Below are positions 44,593-54,675 of a DNA stretch of 64,000 nt, piece by piece. The DNA is from Verticillium longisporum (taxonomy: Eukaryota > Ascomycota > Sordariomycetes > Glomerellales > Plectosphaerellaceae). How positions within the stretch are numbered: the stretch's first letter is position 1; every line of letters starts with the position of its first letter. Made by a program: the position numbers and the translations under genes. Below the pieces are notes generated by a model. It was not told where the DNA came from. It ran no database searches and saw only the letters and a list, made by a program, of their open reading frames with translations. Where the stretch lies: assembly GCA_019188255.1 (NCBI GenBank), contig JAETXT010000016.1, positions 248,001 to 312,000 of the forward strand, given 5' to 3'.

Positions 44593-45992
44593 CGGTTGCG
44601 AAGATGGGTTGTCAGCCCCCTAAAGGTAGGTTGTAAAGTGACGAACGATTGACCTGTGACAGGCAATACAGCTTATGCTCGACCAACGGTTGCAAAAGCG
44701 TTCACACAAATTGCATTTGGCCGAGCTATGCATGGAGCACGAAAGACGTCATATCGCCATGGTCAATTAGTGTCATCACCACATGGTAGACACCGAAAGG
44801 TATACCATAGAACCTCACTGCGTGTCTCACATTCAGGAAACTGGCTTTGCTTCGAAATGATTCCTCTCCTTCCTCTTCTAATCTTTCGCTGCCACTGAGC
44901 GCCTCGAAGAGGTGGATTCCTACCTCTCTGCGATTATCCTTCCTCGCGGGGTCGAATCTTAGCCAGGACGTGCCATGTGATCATTGGAAAATCGACGTTG
45001 CGGTCAGTCACATCGTGAACTCAATGGCGCGCAGGGCTGGTATTGGGTGTGGGCTTCAATCAGCTCCTGTATTGTACTCGAGGAGGCTGCTTCACAGGCT
45101 CCTCACAAGGCCGATGCCTTGGGCCGTTGGCCTAAGGCTCGGTTAGTAAGTTTGGTAGCTCGGTGAGCGAAAAGAGAAAGCAAAACTGCTGATCACCCTG
45201 CACAGACGAACAGACATTTCAGGATTGGTTGGTGATTTCATGACGTGAACATGAAGGGATCGAAATTCGAGGTCTTGTCTAGGGTCAATCGTCATTCATC
45301 AACAACGCATTCGCAGCTCCTGCAGTGATACTTTCGACCTACGACTGCTACTTTGAGCGAGACGGAACAAGCCAGACTTGCACTTTGAAATCTTGTCCGT
45401 GAGATGTGAACTGTCACCGCTACGATGGCGGTGACAGGAAGCCGGCGCGTAATTTTCCACATCCCCAATTCATCACGTCTGTACCCAAAGTTTTGCTTAC
45501 CTGCCAAAACCCCAAATTTGGGCCAACGAGCCAGCAGGATGCGCTTTCCAAGTCAGACCGAAATATGCAGGCTTCGCCTGAATCGGCCACCGATGCTGTT
45601 CGTGCCGCCAATCTAGCGACCACAATTGCGCGTGGGTGTCGAGTCGTGGACTGACTTACCAGAAGCAAGGCGTATAATGGTGATGATAGTGATGACTGGC
45701 TATCGTGGCTCCGCCATGCAGTATACCACCGCGTTGGCCGTCCAAAGAGACTCCAAGGCGTTGCGTCCTCTACAGTTCACGTCGCTGCCTGCTCATACGC
45801 CACCTCCGCACTACCTATCCAGCCAATTCTGCGAGTCCTTTCTAGGATCGTCTGTGCGAGTTGTCGACTAAAGAGACATCCGCTCCTCGATTTTCCTCTC
45901 ATCACCCTGGTGCTGTATTGATATTTCTGACCACGCTGGCTATCGCCAACAAGAACCTTACTCGGTTTGTTATCAAAGTCTCTTCCAGGGAA
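44593..45992. other. About 1.4 kb without a confident gene
   Basis: Only short, mutually overlapping frames. The frame upstream of 45,993 is open to 45,861 but starts without ATG and is taken as 5' UTR of the next gene. No repeat or element was recognised. Confidence 0.3.
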
Positions 45993-46655
45993 ATGGCTGT
46001 CCTGGCGGTGGACCCTCCCACCTTTTTGGCTCTTGATCACGCTCTGAACGATCACGACTTCCAGAAAAGTCGGACGCTGTATGCCCCCCCCCCCAAATTG
46101 CCTGGCGCACATGTCAGAGACCCTAGCCTGGCTGACATGGTGATATCCAGCTACAACGGCCTTAAGAGTGACGAGGACCAGCCTCCTGTTGAAGATCAGC
46201 ACATCCAGGACCTTGCAGCACTATTCGTCCGCCACCGTGCCGAGAAGACCCTCGGCATTCACCTCATTCATGGGCACTTCCAAATCCCGGAAGGCACCGT
46301 CATGGTAGCAACCAAATTTCAGGACCCCGACATGCGCTGGGCCAAGGCTACAGACATCAAGAAGCTGAAACAGTCATCGGTCTACGGGCACATCTTCGTT
46401 CTCGTCAACGGCGGCTTATGTGCCTACGAGTTTCAGGACGGGCCGCTTCCTGACCTTAGCAATGTCGGGCACGGCTTCCTTGCGGAGTTCTCTTGCTACA
46501 TCACGTCCAATAACCTTGCTGGGCTAATTGGTCTTCAAGTCATCGGAGGTGCGCCCTGCCGCCATGTCAGCATGTTTGAGCTCGTCCTCAACCAAGGGAC
46601 CATCATGCTAGGCAATTCCGACTCGCGTCACTGGCTGGACGTTCGAGTCGTCTGA
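45993..46655 (+). CDS. Hypothetical 220-aa protein
   Basis: Start at ATG 45,993, single exon. The N-terminal 60 residues are polar (MAVLAVDPPTFLALDHALND), followed by helical sequence (DQHIQDLAALFVRHRAEKTL). The C-terminal half appears beta-rich and evenly patterned (GIHLIHGHFQIPEGTVMVAT, SVYGHIFVLVNGGLCAYEFQ, LVLNQGTIMLGNSDSRHWLD). An 11-C run at 46,084-46,094 encodes part of APPPK, a site prone to slippage and frame error. No known domain is recognised. It is convergent with the APH-family gene, 175 bp away. Confidence 0.6.
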   Translation: MAVLAVDPPTFLALDHALNDHDFQKSRTLYAPPPKLPGAHVRDPSLADMVISSYNGLKSDEDQPPVEDQHIQDLAALFVRHRAEKTLGIHLIHGHFQIPEGTVMVATKFQDPDMRWAKATDIKKLKQSSVYGHIFVLVNGGLCAYEFQDGPLPDLSNVGHGFLAEFSCYITSNNLAGLIGLQVIGGAPCRHVSMFELVLNQGTIMLGNSDSRHWLDVRVV

Positions 46656-46830
46656 TGGAAAGCCCCGCGTTTGCCAGAGCAACGAAACACATGCGGAGAT
46701 GTCGAGTGGAAACCATAAAGTGTTCAATTCAGGCAAACCTCTCCCCAAGTTGGAGAATGTGGACGACATTAAAGCTGTCCTTGTCGAGGCTGGTGTCATG
46801 TAGCTGTGGCCTACATAGAAATTCAATCCT

Positions 46831-47971
46831 TCACTCATGTTCAGTGTCCATTCCGTTCAGCCATTCTTCGAGCCCCTCGAATCGCGTAGCCGGGTTCAGC
46901 AGCAGTCCATCGAGTATCATCATATTGTATCGTCCGCTGTCATCGTTCCTGATCGGTCTCGGCTCATTCGCAAGCCGGCTGGTGAAGCCTCGAGATCGCA
47001 GCAGCCCCAAGACCATTGCCGCCTTGATAGACCTGGTAGTATTGTCCCTCAGTCCGCCGACCTCACCGCTCAAGGTCTCCCAGAATGAGCGCGCCAGGTC
47101 ATCGTAGTCTTCATATCTGATCCCACCCTTTCTCAGGTCCAGCTTGCTCATCAGACTCTGCAGTGAATGTAGGTTAGTGCCGAAGGGGCCAATTTCGGCC
47201 TCGGACCAATCAATGACGCCGACCAAATGGCATGACTCCTCTTCCACGATGATGTTGCAGTCCCCAAAATCTTTGTGCAGAAGGACCATGGGAAGGGAGA
47301 AGATGCTGGGCAATGATGCCAACGTGGCGCGGATAATCGGGTGAAGCTGGTCGGGCAGCGCGATGAGCAGCATCTGAAGCTCTTTCTGGAAGATCTCAGC
47401 CATGCAATCGCAATCGGTTCGGCCGACCTCCTGCGGCGCCTTCCAGGCAAGAGCAAAGAATCTACGTCAGAAAAGATCAGCACAGCTCGCAGTACAGATG
47501 ATAAGCTACGGCAGACCTTGCAACATCCTGCATCAGGTTCTTACGACAGGCTTTCCTCTCGGGTGAGTTTTCTGGAAATCTGTGAAAGCGTTTAAAGTCC
47601 AGACAGCTTATCCCCCGCATACGAGCCATGACGTAGACGAGTAGAGGCTCCCGCCCAGGTATCGTGCAGTCTTCGCCGAGCTGCTGCTTGAACGATACGT
47701 CTGGCGCTAAGGTGTTGAAGACCTGTCGGGCAAGAGCCGCGGTCTCCACCTTGAGCCCGAGAGTCTTGAGGCGAAACTGAACGACGTGGCCAAGGTTTGG
47801 TCCAGCGTATACTGTGTACGAGCAGGCTCCCTGCACTGCGACTGGAACGACTTGGTCACCGTCAACGAGCTCCCTGGCTAGTGCATCGCAACTTTCGCGG
47901 AGGATCGACGTCTTGGAGAAGAAGGCAGCGATTTCGTCCTCCACAACGTACTGCTGGTTTTCTGAGCCCAT
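46831..47971 (-). CDS. APH-family small-molecule phosphotransferase, 361 aa
   Basis: Exons complement(46,831-47,461, 47,517-47,971) close in phase; the intron (55 bp) has an unusual GTCTGC donor, a TTCTGAC branch and GTAG acceptor. The protein shows the aminoglycoside-phosphotransferase/choline-kinase fold: an N-lobe (HVVQFRLKTLGLKVETA), then RFFALAWKAPQ, the catalytic Brenner-type motif VLLHKDFGDCNIIV (Asp as base, Asn as metal ligand) and the metal-binding GVIDWSEAEIGPFG. Family members transfer the ATP gamma-phosphate to small hydroxyl substrates. In fungi they are numerous and mostly without known substrate; resistance to an aminoglycoside should not be assumed. Confidence 0.85.
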
Positions 47972-49149
47972 GATGGTCTATTTTTGTTGTAAAAGCAGGC
48001 CTCTACGATAGAAGCAGGTCATCTATCGTTTTGGACATTGCTGGTGAACTTTGTCTTAGCCAGGAAACAGCGCCGAACTGGAGTCGGCACCTGAGGTGGA
48101 GGGAGGTGCAGGGGTTTAGGCACCAGTGCCGTGTGGTCCTGAAAATATGACACCAACAAAGAATGAAATAAACATACGGCTCTGGACCACCCCCGGAAGA
48201 TCAAGAACTACTCGTGTGTCTTACCTTCTTACAAGCTCTGCGCCAGGCGATAATCCAGATCTAATCAGGAGCACTAAGTTTGTGGTTGTGCACCTGACAG
48301 CCCTTTCGACACGGCGACAGCCCCGGGGTTTCCTACCTGGTGATTGGCTCCACCGCTTTCTTTACGATACGCCGATTAGGGATCCAATGTCTTAACGCTG
48401 AGCTTGTTGTAACGAGGAAGGAGGCTAGGGTTCCGTCTATTGTTGGGTCTATAGCTTCGAAAGTTGCGGCTGCAAAGAATGACTTCAAGAGGGCAGCCGC
48501 GGTAGAATCAGCCATGGCCAATACTCCAACGACGAAGGCTGCTGGGATGAAGCGCTGACTGACTCAGAGCTGCGGACATCTTTAGTCAGCGCTCTTATCT
48601 TATCAGTGACACAGCACACCTGGTCTACAATGGGCGACAATCCTAGTTCACTGTGGACGACACACCCAGTCCATGGTGGAGGACGAATTCGGTCCTCGAT
48701 GGACGACACACGGAATGGACCGCAGACACATTCAATTGCTTAACCACGCTACTCGCCAGTAACAAGGTGCCCAGGCTCTCTTTCTCACAACAGGCGGCTC
48801 GCAAACCACTACCGCCCCAAGTGAGACCAGGAGCAGAAGGGCGGACACATTGGCCATCGCAAAGCCCAGCCAGCCAGCATACGAAAGGCTGTCGCTGCAG
48901 CTGCACTCGAGATAAGTGATAAGTGACGGAACTACTCTGGCTGAGCCGCGAGCCGCTCACAGTTCAATTAATGCTGAGCTCGAACCACATGCATCTAGAT
49001 TCCTTCTATGCGTGTGCCTCACCAGCACGATCGAGGCTGAAGCAGAGGCGTTTCTATATACATTGACTGACTGGAGTCCCCAGACGTGATACCGGGAGTG
49101 CCGAAAGACACGAGAACTACATATAGGGCAGCCACAGCTTACACTCGTC
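47972..49149. other. About 1.2 kb without a confident gene
   Basis: Short frames on both strands without splice support. Around 48,645-48,730 the unit TGGACGACACAC recurs twice with spacer. A TATATAC element lies near 49,058. No gene called. Confidence 0.3.
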
Positions 49150-49650
49150 TCAGATCGACAGCAGCAACGCGAAGGTCAGACTATACCATAGAGGTTTTGC
49201 ATATCTGGCCTCGCTTATGACAATCTCTGAGGTCGGTCCAGGAATGTGGCCGGTCTCCATGACACCACCCTGCCCTCGCGTCGAGTTGGCGAACAGCGGC
49301 CTTTTCGTGAGAGTTTGTTGACCAGTGGGTGGCATTGATACAGGAACAGGTAGTGTGACAACACTATGCTTCGTTGGCTGCTGAACCGCGAGCGAGACAC
49401 TCGAAGACTCTGGCGAGAACACACAACTACAAGAGGTTTCGAGCGTACCAAATGAACGACTGGACCACCCTGGTGGATAGGAAATCGCTGTGCTCATTGG
49501 ATTCACGGCAACGTTGGCGACTGCCAGCGGCGCGTACCGGGTGGAGTTGGTAGAGCTTTGCGTACCCAACATGTAAACTCTCGATTCTCCACGAACTGCA
49601 CCAAGGGCAGAGACCACGATGAAGCAGAATATCCAAGAAGCGTGGACCAT
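49150..49650 (-). CDS. Secreted Ser/Thr-rich protein, probably GPI-anchored, 166 aa
   Basis: ATG at 49,650 (minus strand) gives a clear signal peptide (MVHASWIFCFIVVSALGAVRG); the frame upstream is open but would bury it. The mature part is rich in Ser, Thr, Val and Pro with two Cys (TSCSCVF) and candidate N-glycosylation sites (NST). It ends in a short hydrophobic tail (PLWYSLTFALLLSI) after a small-residue region, as expected for GPI attachment. It looks like a cell-wall or surface mannoprotein. No catalytic domain. It lies 218 bp from the broken chitinase, on the same strand. Confidence 0.65.
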   Translation of the reverse strand: MVHASWIFCFIVVSALGAVRGESRVYMLGTQSSTNSTRYAPLAVANVAVNPMSTAISYPPGWSSRSFGTLETSCSCVFSPESSSVSLAVQQPTKHSVVTLPVPVSMPPTGQQTLTKRPLFANSTRGQGGVMETGHIPGPTSEIVISEARYAKPLWYSLTFALLLSI

Positions 49651-49868
49651 TATGAGAGGCTTCAATGTCAAAAGAGGGTGGTGGTCCAATACTGTGGTGG
49701 TGGTGGAGGTGCAGGGCGTGAACAACAGTGCCGAAGCCTTTGCATTATCTAATACTGGAATGGAAGTCCCGGTCCAGGTCTTCGCACGGCTCCTAAGTCC
49801 CTGTACATGTCCTTTTGCCGAGACTAGTCATGCTGCGAACGATGGCATCCCGCGGTCTTCTCGAAACC

Positions 49869-50604
49869 TCACTCCATTCCTGCTCTGATATTTTCGTATT
49901 GGCTGTTGGGGTAGTCAAGTTGATTCTGAGCCTGACCCGTGAATGGGCCCAAAAGTTCAGAACTCATAGAGATCAAACTGTTTTCATCCGCTCTATCGCC
50001 GCTCGCTTCCCAGAACATGGATCCCGCGAGTCCCTTCTCTTTCAGGTAGGAGATCTTTTGCCGAACGGAGCGCGGCGTATCGTATGAGATGAGCTCTCTT
50101 CTCTCAACGTCGTAGCTGAATGACGCCATGGCCACGTCATCGTATCCGGCAGTAGCCCCAGGCCGAGGAAGATCCTTATAGTCCCACACGCCGTTTTCCC
50201 ACGAGCCCCCACCTACCCCAGAGAACGGCCTGCCTAGTCCATCTGTGTTCTGGAAGGCTCGACCGTACATGGGCATGCCAAGAGCTATCTGAGAAGCGGG
50301 CACGCCTGCCTTGAGGTAACCTGTGATGGCTTCGTCTGTAGAGAAAGGCGTTGTCGTTTTGTTCATGCTATTTGGGTAGAGGTTGGCCTGATGGGCGGCG
50401 CAGGAGTTCCATGAGCCAGAATAATCGTACCCCATCAGATAGAACGTATCTATAATACCGGCGATCGTCTTCAGGTCGAGCTTCTCATAGTGCGTAGGTC
50501 CAGCAGGCGATGCAATCGTCAAGAGGAAGTGATGGCCTGGGGCGTACCGTGACGCATACGCATTGAGCTCTTGCCGCACTGCTGCCAGTAGAAGAATAAA
50601 GTTC
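49869..50604 (-). pseudogene. GH18 chitinase, 3' part (downstream of retrotransposon insertion)
   Basis: This is the remaining two thirds of the catalytic barrel: HHFLLTIASPAGPTHYEKLD, IIDTFYLMGYDYSGSW (the Met-Tyr-Asp site motif), ASQIALGMPMYGRAF, YDDVAMASFSYDVERREL and LAGSMFWEASGD (the conserved Trp of the active-site floor). The stop is at 49,869. It continues the frame of the 5' part at 57,065-57,701, interrupted only by the retrotransposon and its duplicated TCTGC. On its own it has no start, signal peptide or catalytic glutamate, so it should be non-functional. Confidence 0.92.
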
Positions 50605-50609
50605 TCTGC

Positions 50610-50895
50610 TGTTGAGAGGGCTTCACTGCTTATGTGAACCCCGTTTCATTGCTTTGGCTGTGCCTGAGAGCTCTGAATAGGTAGGGTAGGTGATATAAGT
50701 CTTGTGATGTAGTTGATGATCTCTCTCTGAATTACCACTACCTACGTGAGTCAGATATACCCATCTGATTCACCGATCACGTAAGCTGTGATTCACGTGC
50801 TCCTGAGAGCTGTGAATCCCAGCCACGGTGATCACCATATCGGTGATCCCCTACCGAGATCACTGCCCTAGGGAACCCCTAATATTGGTTCAACA
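50610..50895 (-). repeat. 3' LTR of the copia element (286 bp)
   Basis: Aligned to 56,773-57,064 it is identical by eye apart from lacking AGTTA near 50,755 and one C near 50,877. Its ends form the TGTTGA/TCAACA inverted pair. Internal GGTGATCACC-type palindromes occur near 50,820-50,850. Confidence 0.93.
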
Positions 50896-51368
50896 CTGGC
50901 TCTCTTTTCTTTGTGGATAGAACAGCCGTGAGAACCAATATTGGGAGCTGTCGCTAGGGTCGATAGCCGCTCCAACGCGCTTCCAATCTCCAGTCTTCGG
51001 CGCGTTAGATCTGCTCTTCCAGCCTTAAAGTGAACAATTAACAGTAGGAGAACAATGAATAGGATAAGGAAAAGTGGCGTGCCGTCGTGAAGGGCATGCT
51101 GACGATCGCCGAGGAGGAGGAGGCGAAGGGGGTGACGACCCCAACAAGGACCTCGATGGTCTTTGTAATGCCGACCGCAAGGCGGCTGGGCGGGCCGCAG
51201 CTCTGCGGCTCTTTGACTGCCTCTGGTGGGACTCGCCAGAGCAGTCAAACTCGGATTCTTCGAATTCCGAGGCCTAGTCCGCTTTGCGGAGCGGTTGCTT
51301 TGCTGTTTTGCTGATCGCGGGGTCGTCGTTTTTGCTTCTGGGGTGCTCGTTTTTAGGCTTTGCTGCAT
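50868..51368 (-). other. Open frame after pol with a hydrophobic segment (doubtful)
   Basis: In another frame, overlapping the end of pol, runs an open frame from an ATG at 51,368 into the 3' LTR. It contains one strongly hydrophobic stretch (TPLFLILFIVLLLLIVHFKA) followed by basic residues, like a single membrane anchor. Some plant copia elements carry an extra env-like frame at this place. The frame also reads through pol and LTR sequence and has no recognisable domain, so it may be fortuitous. Confidence 0.25.
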
Positions 51369-54300
51369 TTTTGCTAATATCAATTGCCTTTGCCCCCTGA
51401 CTGTTCTTTTCTTGACGTTTGACCCATCCTTCAATCCTGATTGTGACTTCGTTAGAGCTCACTAGCGCTTCCAGTGCCTGGTTTGGCGCTCCCTTGGTCA
51501 TTGAATCTGCAGGGTTATCGCCTCCGGCGATCCAACGAATTTCGTCGACTTCGCGTTCTTCGTAGCTTTGCCGTAACGCCATGAGATCTATCATTAGGCG
51601 TTTCTCTGCTGTCGCGCTCAGTTGAACCAGGCATTGGTAGAGCGAGTAGCTGTCGGTGCAGATAACCATCCGTGGGAGCGGCAGTTCTAAGCGTTTACAG
51701 ATCTTTTGGAGCGTCTGTTTAAGGACATAAGCCGCGTCGAAGCCGCTAACCATCCCATAGATCTCGCTAGCCAGAACTGAACGCGTAACCCGTTTACACT
51801 TAATGGATTGCCAATGGAGGATATTGCCGCGCACCGTGAAGGCGTTCTCCTGATCGCAGGAACGTTCGTTACCAAGGAGGACAACGAATCCGATCTGTGA
51901 ACTTAGGTCCTTATTGTTGGCGAAGGAGCCGTCAACAAATACGTAAAGTTGGGCCGTTGAGAGATCCAGGCGCACGTAATTCAGGCCACGGCCTGCGTTG
52001 GCGATCTGCCATTGTATGCGTTTGTTGAGCCGTTCAAAGTCGTCCTCCTGTGGGTTCTTGGCTTGGGCTGCAACAGAGAAATCGAAGGCTGCCTCTGGTT
52101 GACAGGTTGAAGCAATATAGGCACCGCGAGCTCTCTGGGCGATGTATTCCTGCTCTGAGCTCGCTGTCCCTGGGGTTACCAGCTCTAGGCGATCACCTTG
52201 GCCTTTCTGTTGAATCGTGAGATCTTCAGTTCCAACTTTGATGATACAGCCGTTGAAGACGCCGTCAGATCCTGCGTTAAGGACGGAAGCAGGCTTTGCC
52301 CGGAAGCCAGCGCTTTCGAGCTCTGTTTGTTCCTTTTGTATGAACGCGGGCTCTCCGAGGTTGAGGGTGTCGTCAGTCTGCATTCCGACCAGTCCAAAGC
52401 TCTCTCCAGCTCTGGTTAGAAGCAAACACGGATCGTAGCCCGTTGGAACGGCGTTTAGGCGCTCTCTGTGGTGGCGCTGATAGGTTACAAACCAATGGAG
52501 ACCTGACTCTGCGATGCCATAGAGCGGCTTCACAACGTGGAAGACGATTCCGTCGGGGTATCTATGCTGTAGCTCCTTGGGAACGCGCAGGAGAACGTTG
52601 CGTAACAGATCTGTAGCGCTCTGGGTGTAGGCTTGACTGATATCACGGAGCATCAACTGGTGGCCACGTTGCTGTAGCGTTGGGGTGATCGCTAGGATCA
52701 GTCGTTGGCTACAGCGCATGATCGTGGGCGACTGCGTTAGCAGGGTTGTCTTCTCCCAGTCACTGTGTCCCTGAACCACCAGTCTTGACTTCTCATATGG
52801 GGCTTGAGGGAGGCCTTTCACCTCTCTTACAAGCCGGCATCCAAAGATCTTAGCACTGGGAAACGCGGATCTCCTGATCGGCACGATCACTCCAGCTGCC
52901 AGGAGTGAGTCGATTTCCTCCCAGTCGGACTGTTCAAATGGCTTCCCAGGGGTCGTTATTCTGCCTTCATTGCGTAGTTGAACAGCTAGGTCGTACCCCT
53001 GCTGTTCCCTTTTGACAATGAATTGGCGCTCGATCTGTGAAGTCCCGGTCGCACTGCTCTTGCGATCCGTGAAAGCCGCCTGTAACAGATTCGTGGCGTT
53101 TGTTGACTTCCTGGGTCTCCCGCGTCGTCGTGGTAGAATTGGCTCTGGGTACTCAAATGGTTCTGGGGTCTCTGGAGTTCGAACCACTATTGTCTCCCCA
53201 GCCTGCTGATCCGGCGATCTGTTGTACGGCTTAACGTGTGTTCCTCTGAACTCCGTTGGGCCGTTAACCATTTCGACCGTGACCGCCGTGTCAGAAACCG
53301 ATATGACCTTGTAGGGACCGGTCCATTTCTCCCGCTCTCGGAACACAAGAACGTCGCTTCCCAGCTCCAGCGATCTCGGCAGCAACTGCTTGGTATCTGG
53401 TCCGTTACGGGTATTGAGAGCGTCATTGACCTTCCGCTTGGCGACCATTCGCCGAAGCTCCGCCATCGCCTTATTGACCGCTTCGGCGCGCTGCGCCTGG
53501 GTCGCGGTGGGCGCTGAGTTGGCGGTGATCCTGGGCATCGCCCCGAATACGAGCAGTGTAGGCACTAATCCGTTGGGCCCAGCGGTGTCGTTTACCGCCT
53601 TCACAGCTCCTTGAAGCAGCGATTCTAGGCTCGTGTCGCGAGACTCTGCCTTCAAGATCTCGTACGCTCTGCGTATCGGCTTATGGTAGCTCTCAACCTT
53701 GCCGATTGACCAATGGGCCTCTACAGGGATCTGATGGCAGGTCATGCCTAGGAGGCGTGCCTCTGCCCTGAACTCTGCGGAGGCAAAGTTCGTTCCAGCG
53801 TCAACAGTTACGACGTCTGGAGGCCCAAGGTATGTATCCAACCAGCACCTCTTGAGAGCTTCCCACGTCGCGCGAGCTGTGAAATTGGGAATGAAAGTTG
53901 CGGACTGGAATCCTGTGCTCGCGTCGATCACATGAAGAACGGGCTTTCCATCCAAGTGCATAATATCGACCAAAATCTCGTAATTGAAGTCGATATCTGA
54001 CCTCAGGGCAAACTTGAAGCGTTGCGGGGACTTCCCTTTGATCTGACAATGGTGGCAGAAGCGGTTTATCAGCTCCAGAGCGTCCCGATTCACATCCTGG
54101 TCTGCTCTCTGGAGCAGGTTCCATAGCTTCTCTACAGATGGGTGACCGAACCGCTTGTGAATGCGTCGGAGCTCTGCTTCTGTCAGAAACGCTGCTCTAT
54201 CGCTCTCTGTCCCCATCATGTATGTGATCCCGGAGCTGGTATGGGTCTTCGTATCCAGGAAGAACCATGGGTGGCCCCATTTGCGAAAAATGGGCGTACG

Positions 54301-54675
54301 CTCCTGGATCTCCCCAACGCGCTTTACCAGCTCGTTACGCGTGTTGTCTAGGTAGACTCCGAGATCGTCCATATCCTTGATGCAAAGCAGGAATGGGGTA
54401 TCCGTTGGGACGATATGGAACGTGATTCTCCCAATTGGCGTTGGAACAGTGATCTCCTCCGTCGTGGAAATGGGATTTCCTGCTCCGAATCTCACTCTGG
54501 CCCCTATTCCCTGCTTGTTGACTGTTAGGCTTGGTATTAGGGCTATTAGGGCCCTTGTTTGTGAAGCTCCTGCTGTGGAAACTGATGCCGCGCCTGTATC
54601 AGGGATGATGCCGTACCACGTGGAAGTGCTGTTGATCTGATACTGGGTGAAGAGCTGCTCTATCGGAGCTGTCAT
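51274..54675 (-). CDS. Copia Pol polyprotein, 1,133 aa
   Basis: One open frame from ATG 54,675. In order: aspartic protease (WYGIIPDTGAASVSTAG), GAG-pre-integrase zinc motif (RRIHKRFGHPS, CHHCQIKGKS), integrase core (ILVDIMHLDGKP, VTVDAGTNFASAEF, VESYHKPIRRAYEI), a short linker, reverse transcriptase (QLMLRDISQAYTQS, VVKPLYGIAESGLHWF, GMQTDDTLNLG) and RNase H (YVFVDGSFANNKD, ASEIYGMV, ICTDSYSLYQ). The reverse transcriptase active-site box is MQTDDT rather than the usual YVDD; the two aspartates are kept. The start codon overlaps the gag stop as ATGA, so pol may be made by termination-reinitiation or -1 frameshifting. No stop codon interrupts it. Confidence 0.95.
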   Translation of the reverse strand: MTAPIEQLFTQYQINSTSTWYGIIPDTGAASVSTAGASQTRALIALIPSLTVNKQGIGARVRFGAGNPISTTEEITVPTPIGRITFHIVPTDTPFLLCIKDMDDLGVYLDNTRNELVKRVGEIQERTPIFRKWGHPWFFLDTKTHTSSGITYMMGTESDRAAFLTEAELRRIHKRFGHPSVEKLWNLLQRADQDVNRDALELINRFCHHCQIKGKSPQRFKFALRSDIDFNYEILVDIMHLDGKPVLHVIDASTGFQSATFIPNFTARATWEALKRCWLDTYLGPPDVVTVDAGTNFASAEFRAEARLLGMTCHQIPVEAHWSIGKVESYHKPIRRAYEILKAESRDTSLESLLQGAVKAVNDTAGPNGLVPTLLVFGAMPRITANSAPTATQAQRAEAVNKAMAELRRMVAKRKVNDALNTRNGPDTKQLLPRSLELGSDVLVFREREKWTGPYKVISVSDTAVTVEMVNGPTEFRGTHVKPYNRSPDQQAGETIVVRTPETPEPFEYPEPILPRRRGRPRKSTNATNLLQAAFTDRKSSATGTSQIERQFIVKREQQGYDLAVQLRNEGRITTPGKPFEQSDWEEIDSLLAAGVIVPIRRSAFPSAKIFGCRLVREVKGLPQAPYEKSRLVVQGHSDWEKTTLLTQSPTIMRCSQRLILAITPTLQQRGHQLMLRDISQAYTQSATDLLRNVLLRVPKELQHRYPDGIVFHVVKPLYGIAESGLHWFVTYQRHHRERLNAVPTGYDPCLLLTRAGESFGLVGMQTDDTLNLGEPAFIQKEQTELESAGFRAKPASVLNAGSDGVFNGCIIKVGTEDLTIQQKGQGDRLELVTPGTASSEQEYIAQRARGAYIASTCQPEAAFDFSVAAQAKNPQEDDFERLNKRIQWQIANAGRGLNYVRLDLSTAQLYVFVDGSFANNKDLSSQIGFVVLLGNERSCDQENAFTVRGNILHWQSIKCKRVTRSVLASEIYGMVSGFDAAYVLKQTLQKICKRLELPLPRMVICTDSYSLYQCLVQLSATAEKRLMIDLMALRQSYEEREVDEIRWIAGGDNPADSMTKGAPNQALEALVSSNEVTIRIEGWVKRQEKNSQGAKAIDISKNAAKPKNEHPRSKNDDPAISKTAKQPLRKAD

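Noticed and set aside
46831..47971. Reading the APH-family gene as an antibiotic-resistance gene
   Set aside because: APH-fold kinases are abundant in fungi with mostly unknown substrates; nothing here indicates aminoglycosides.
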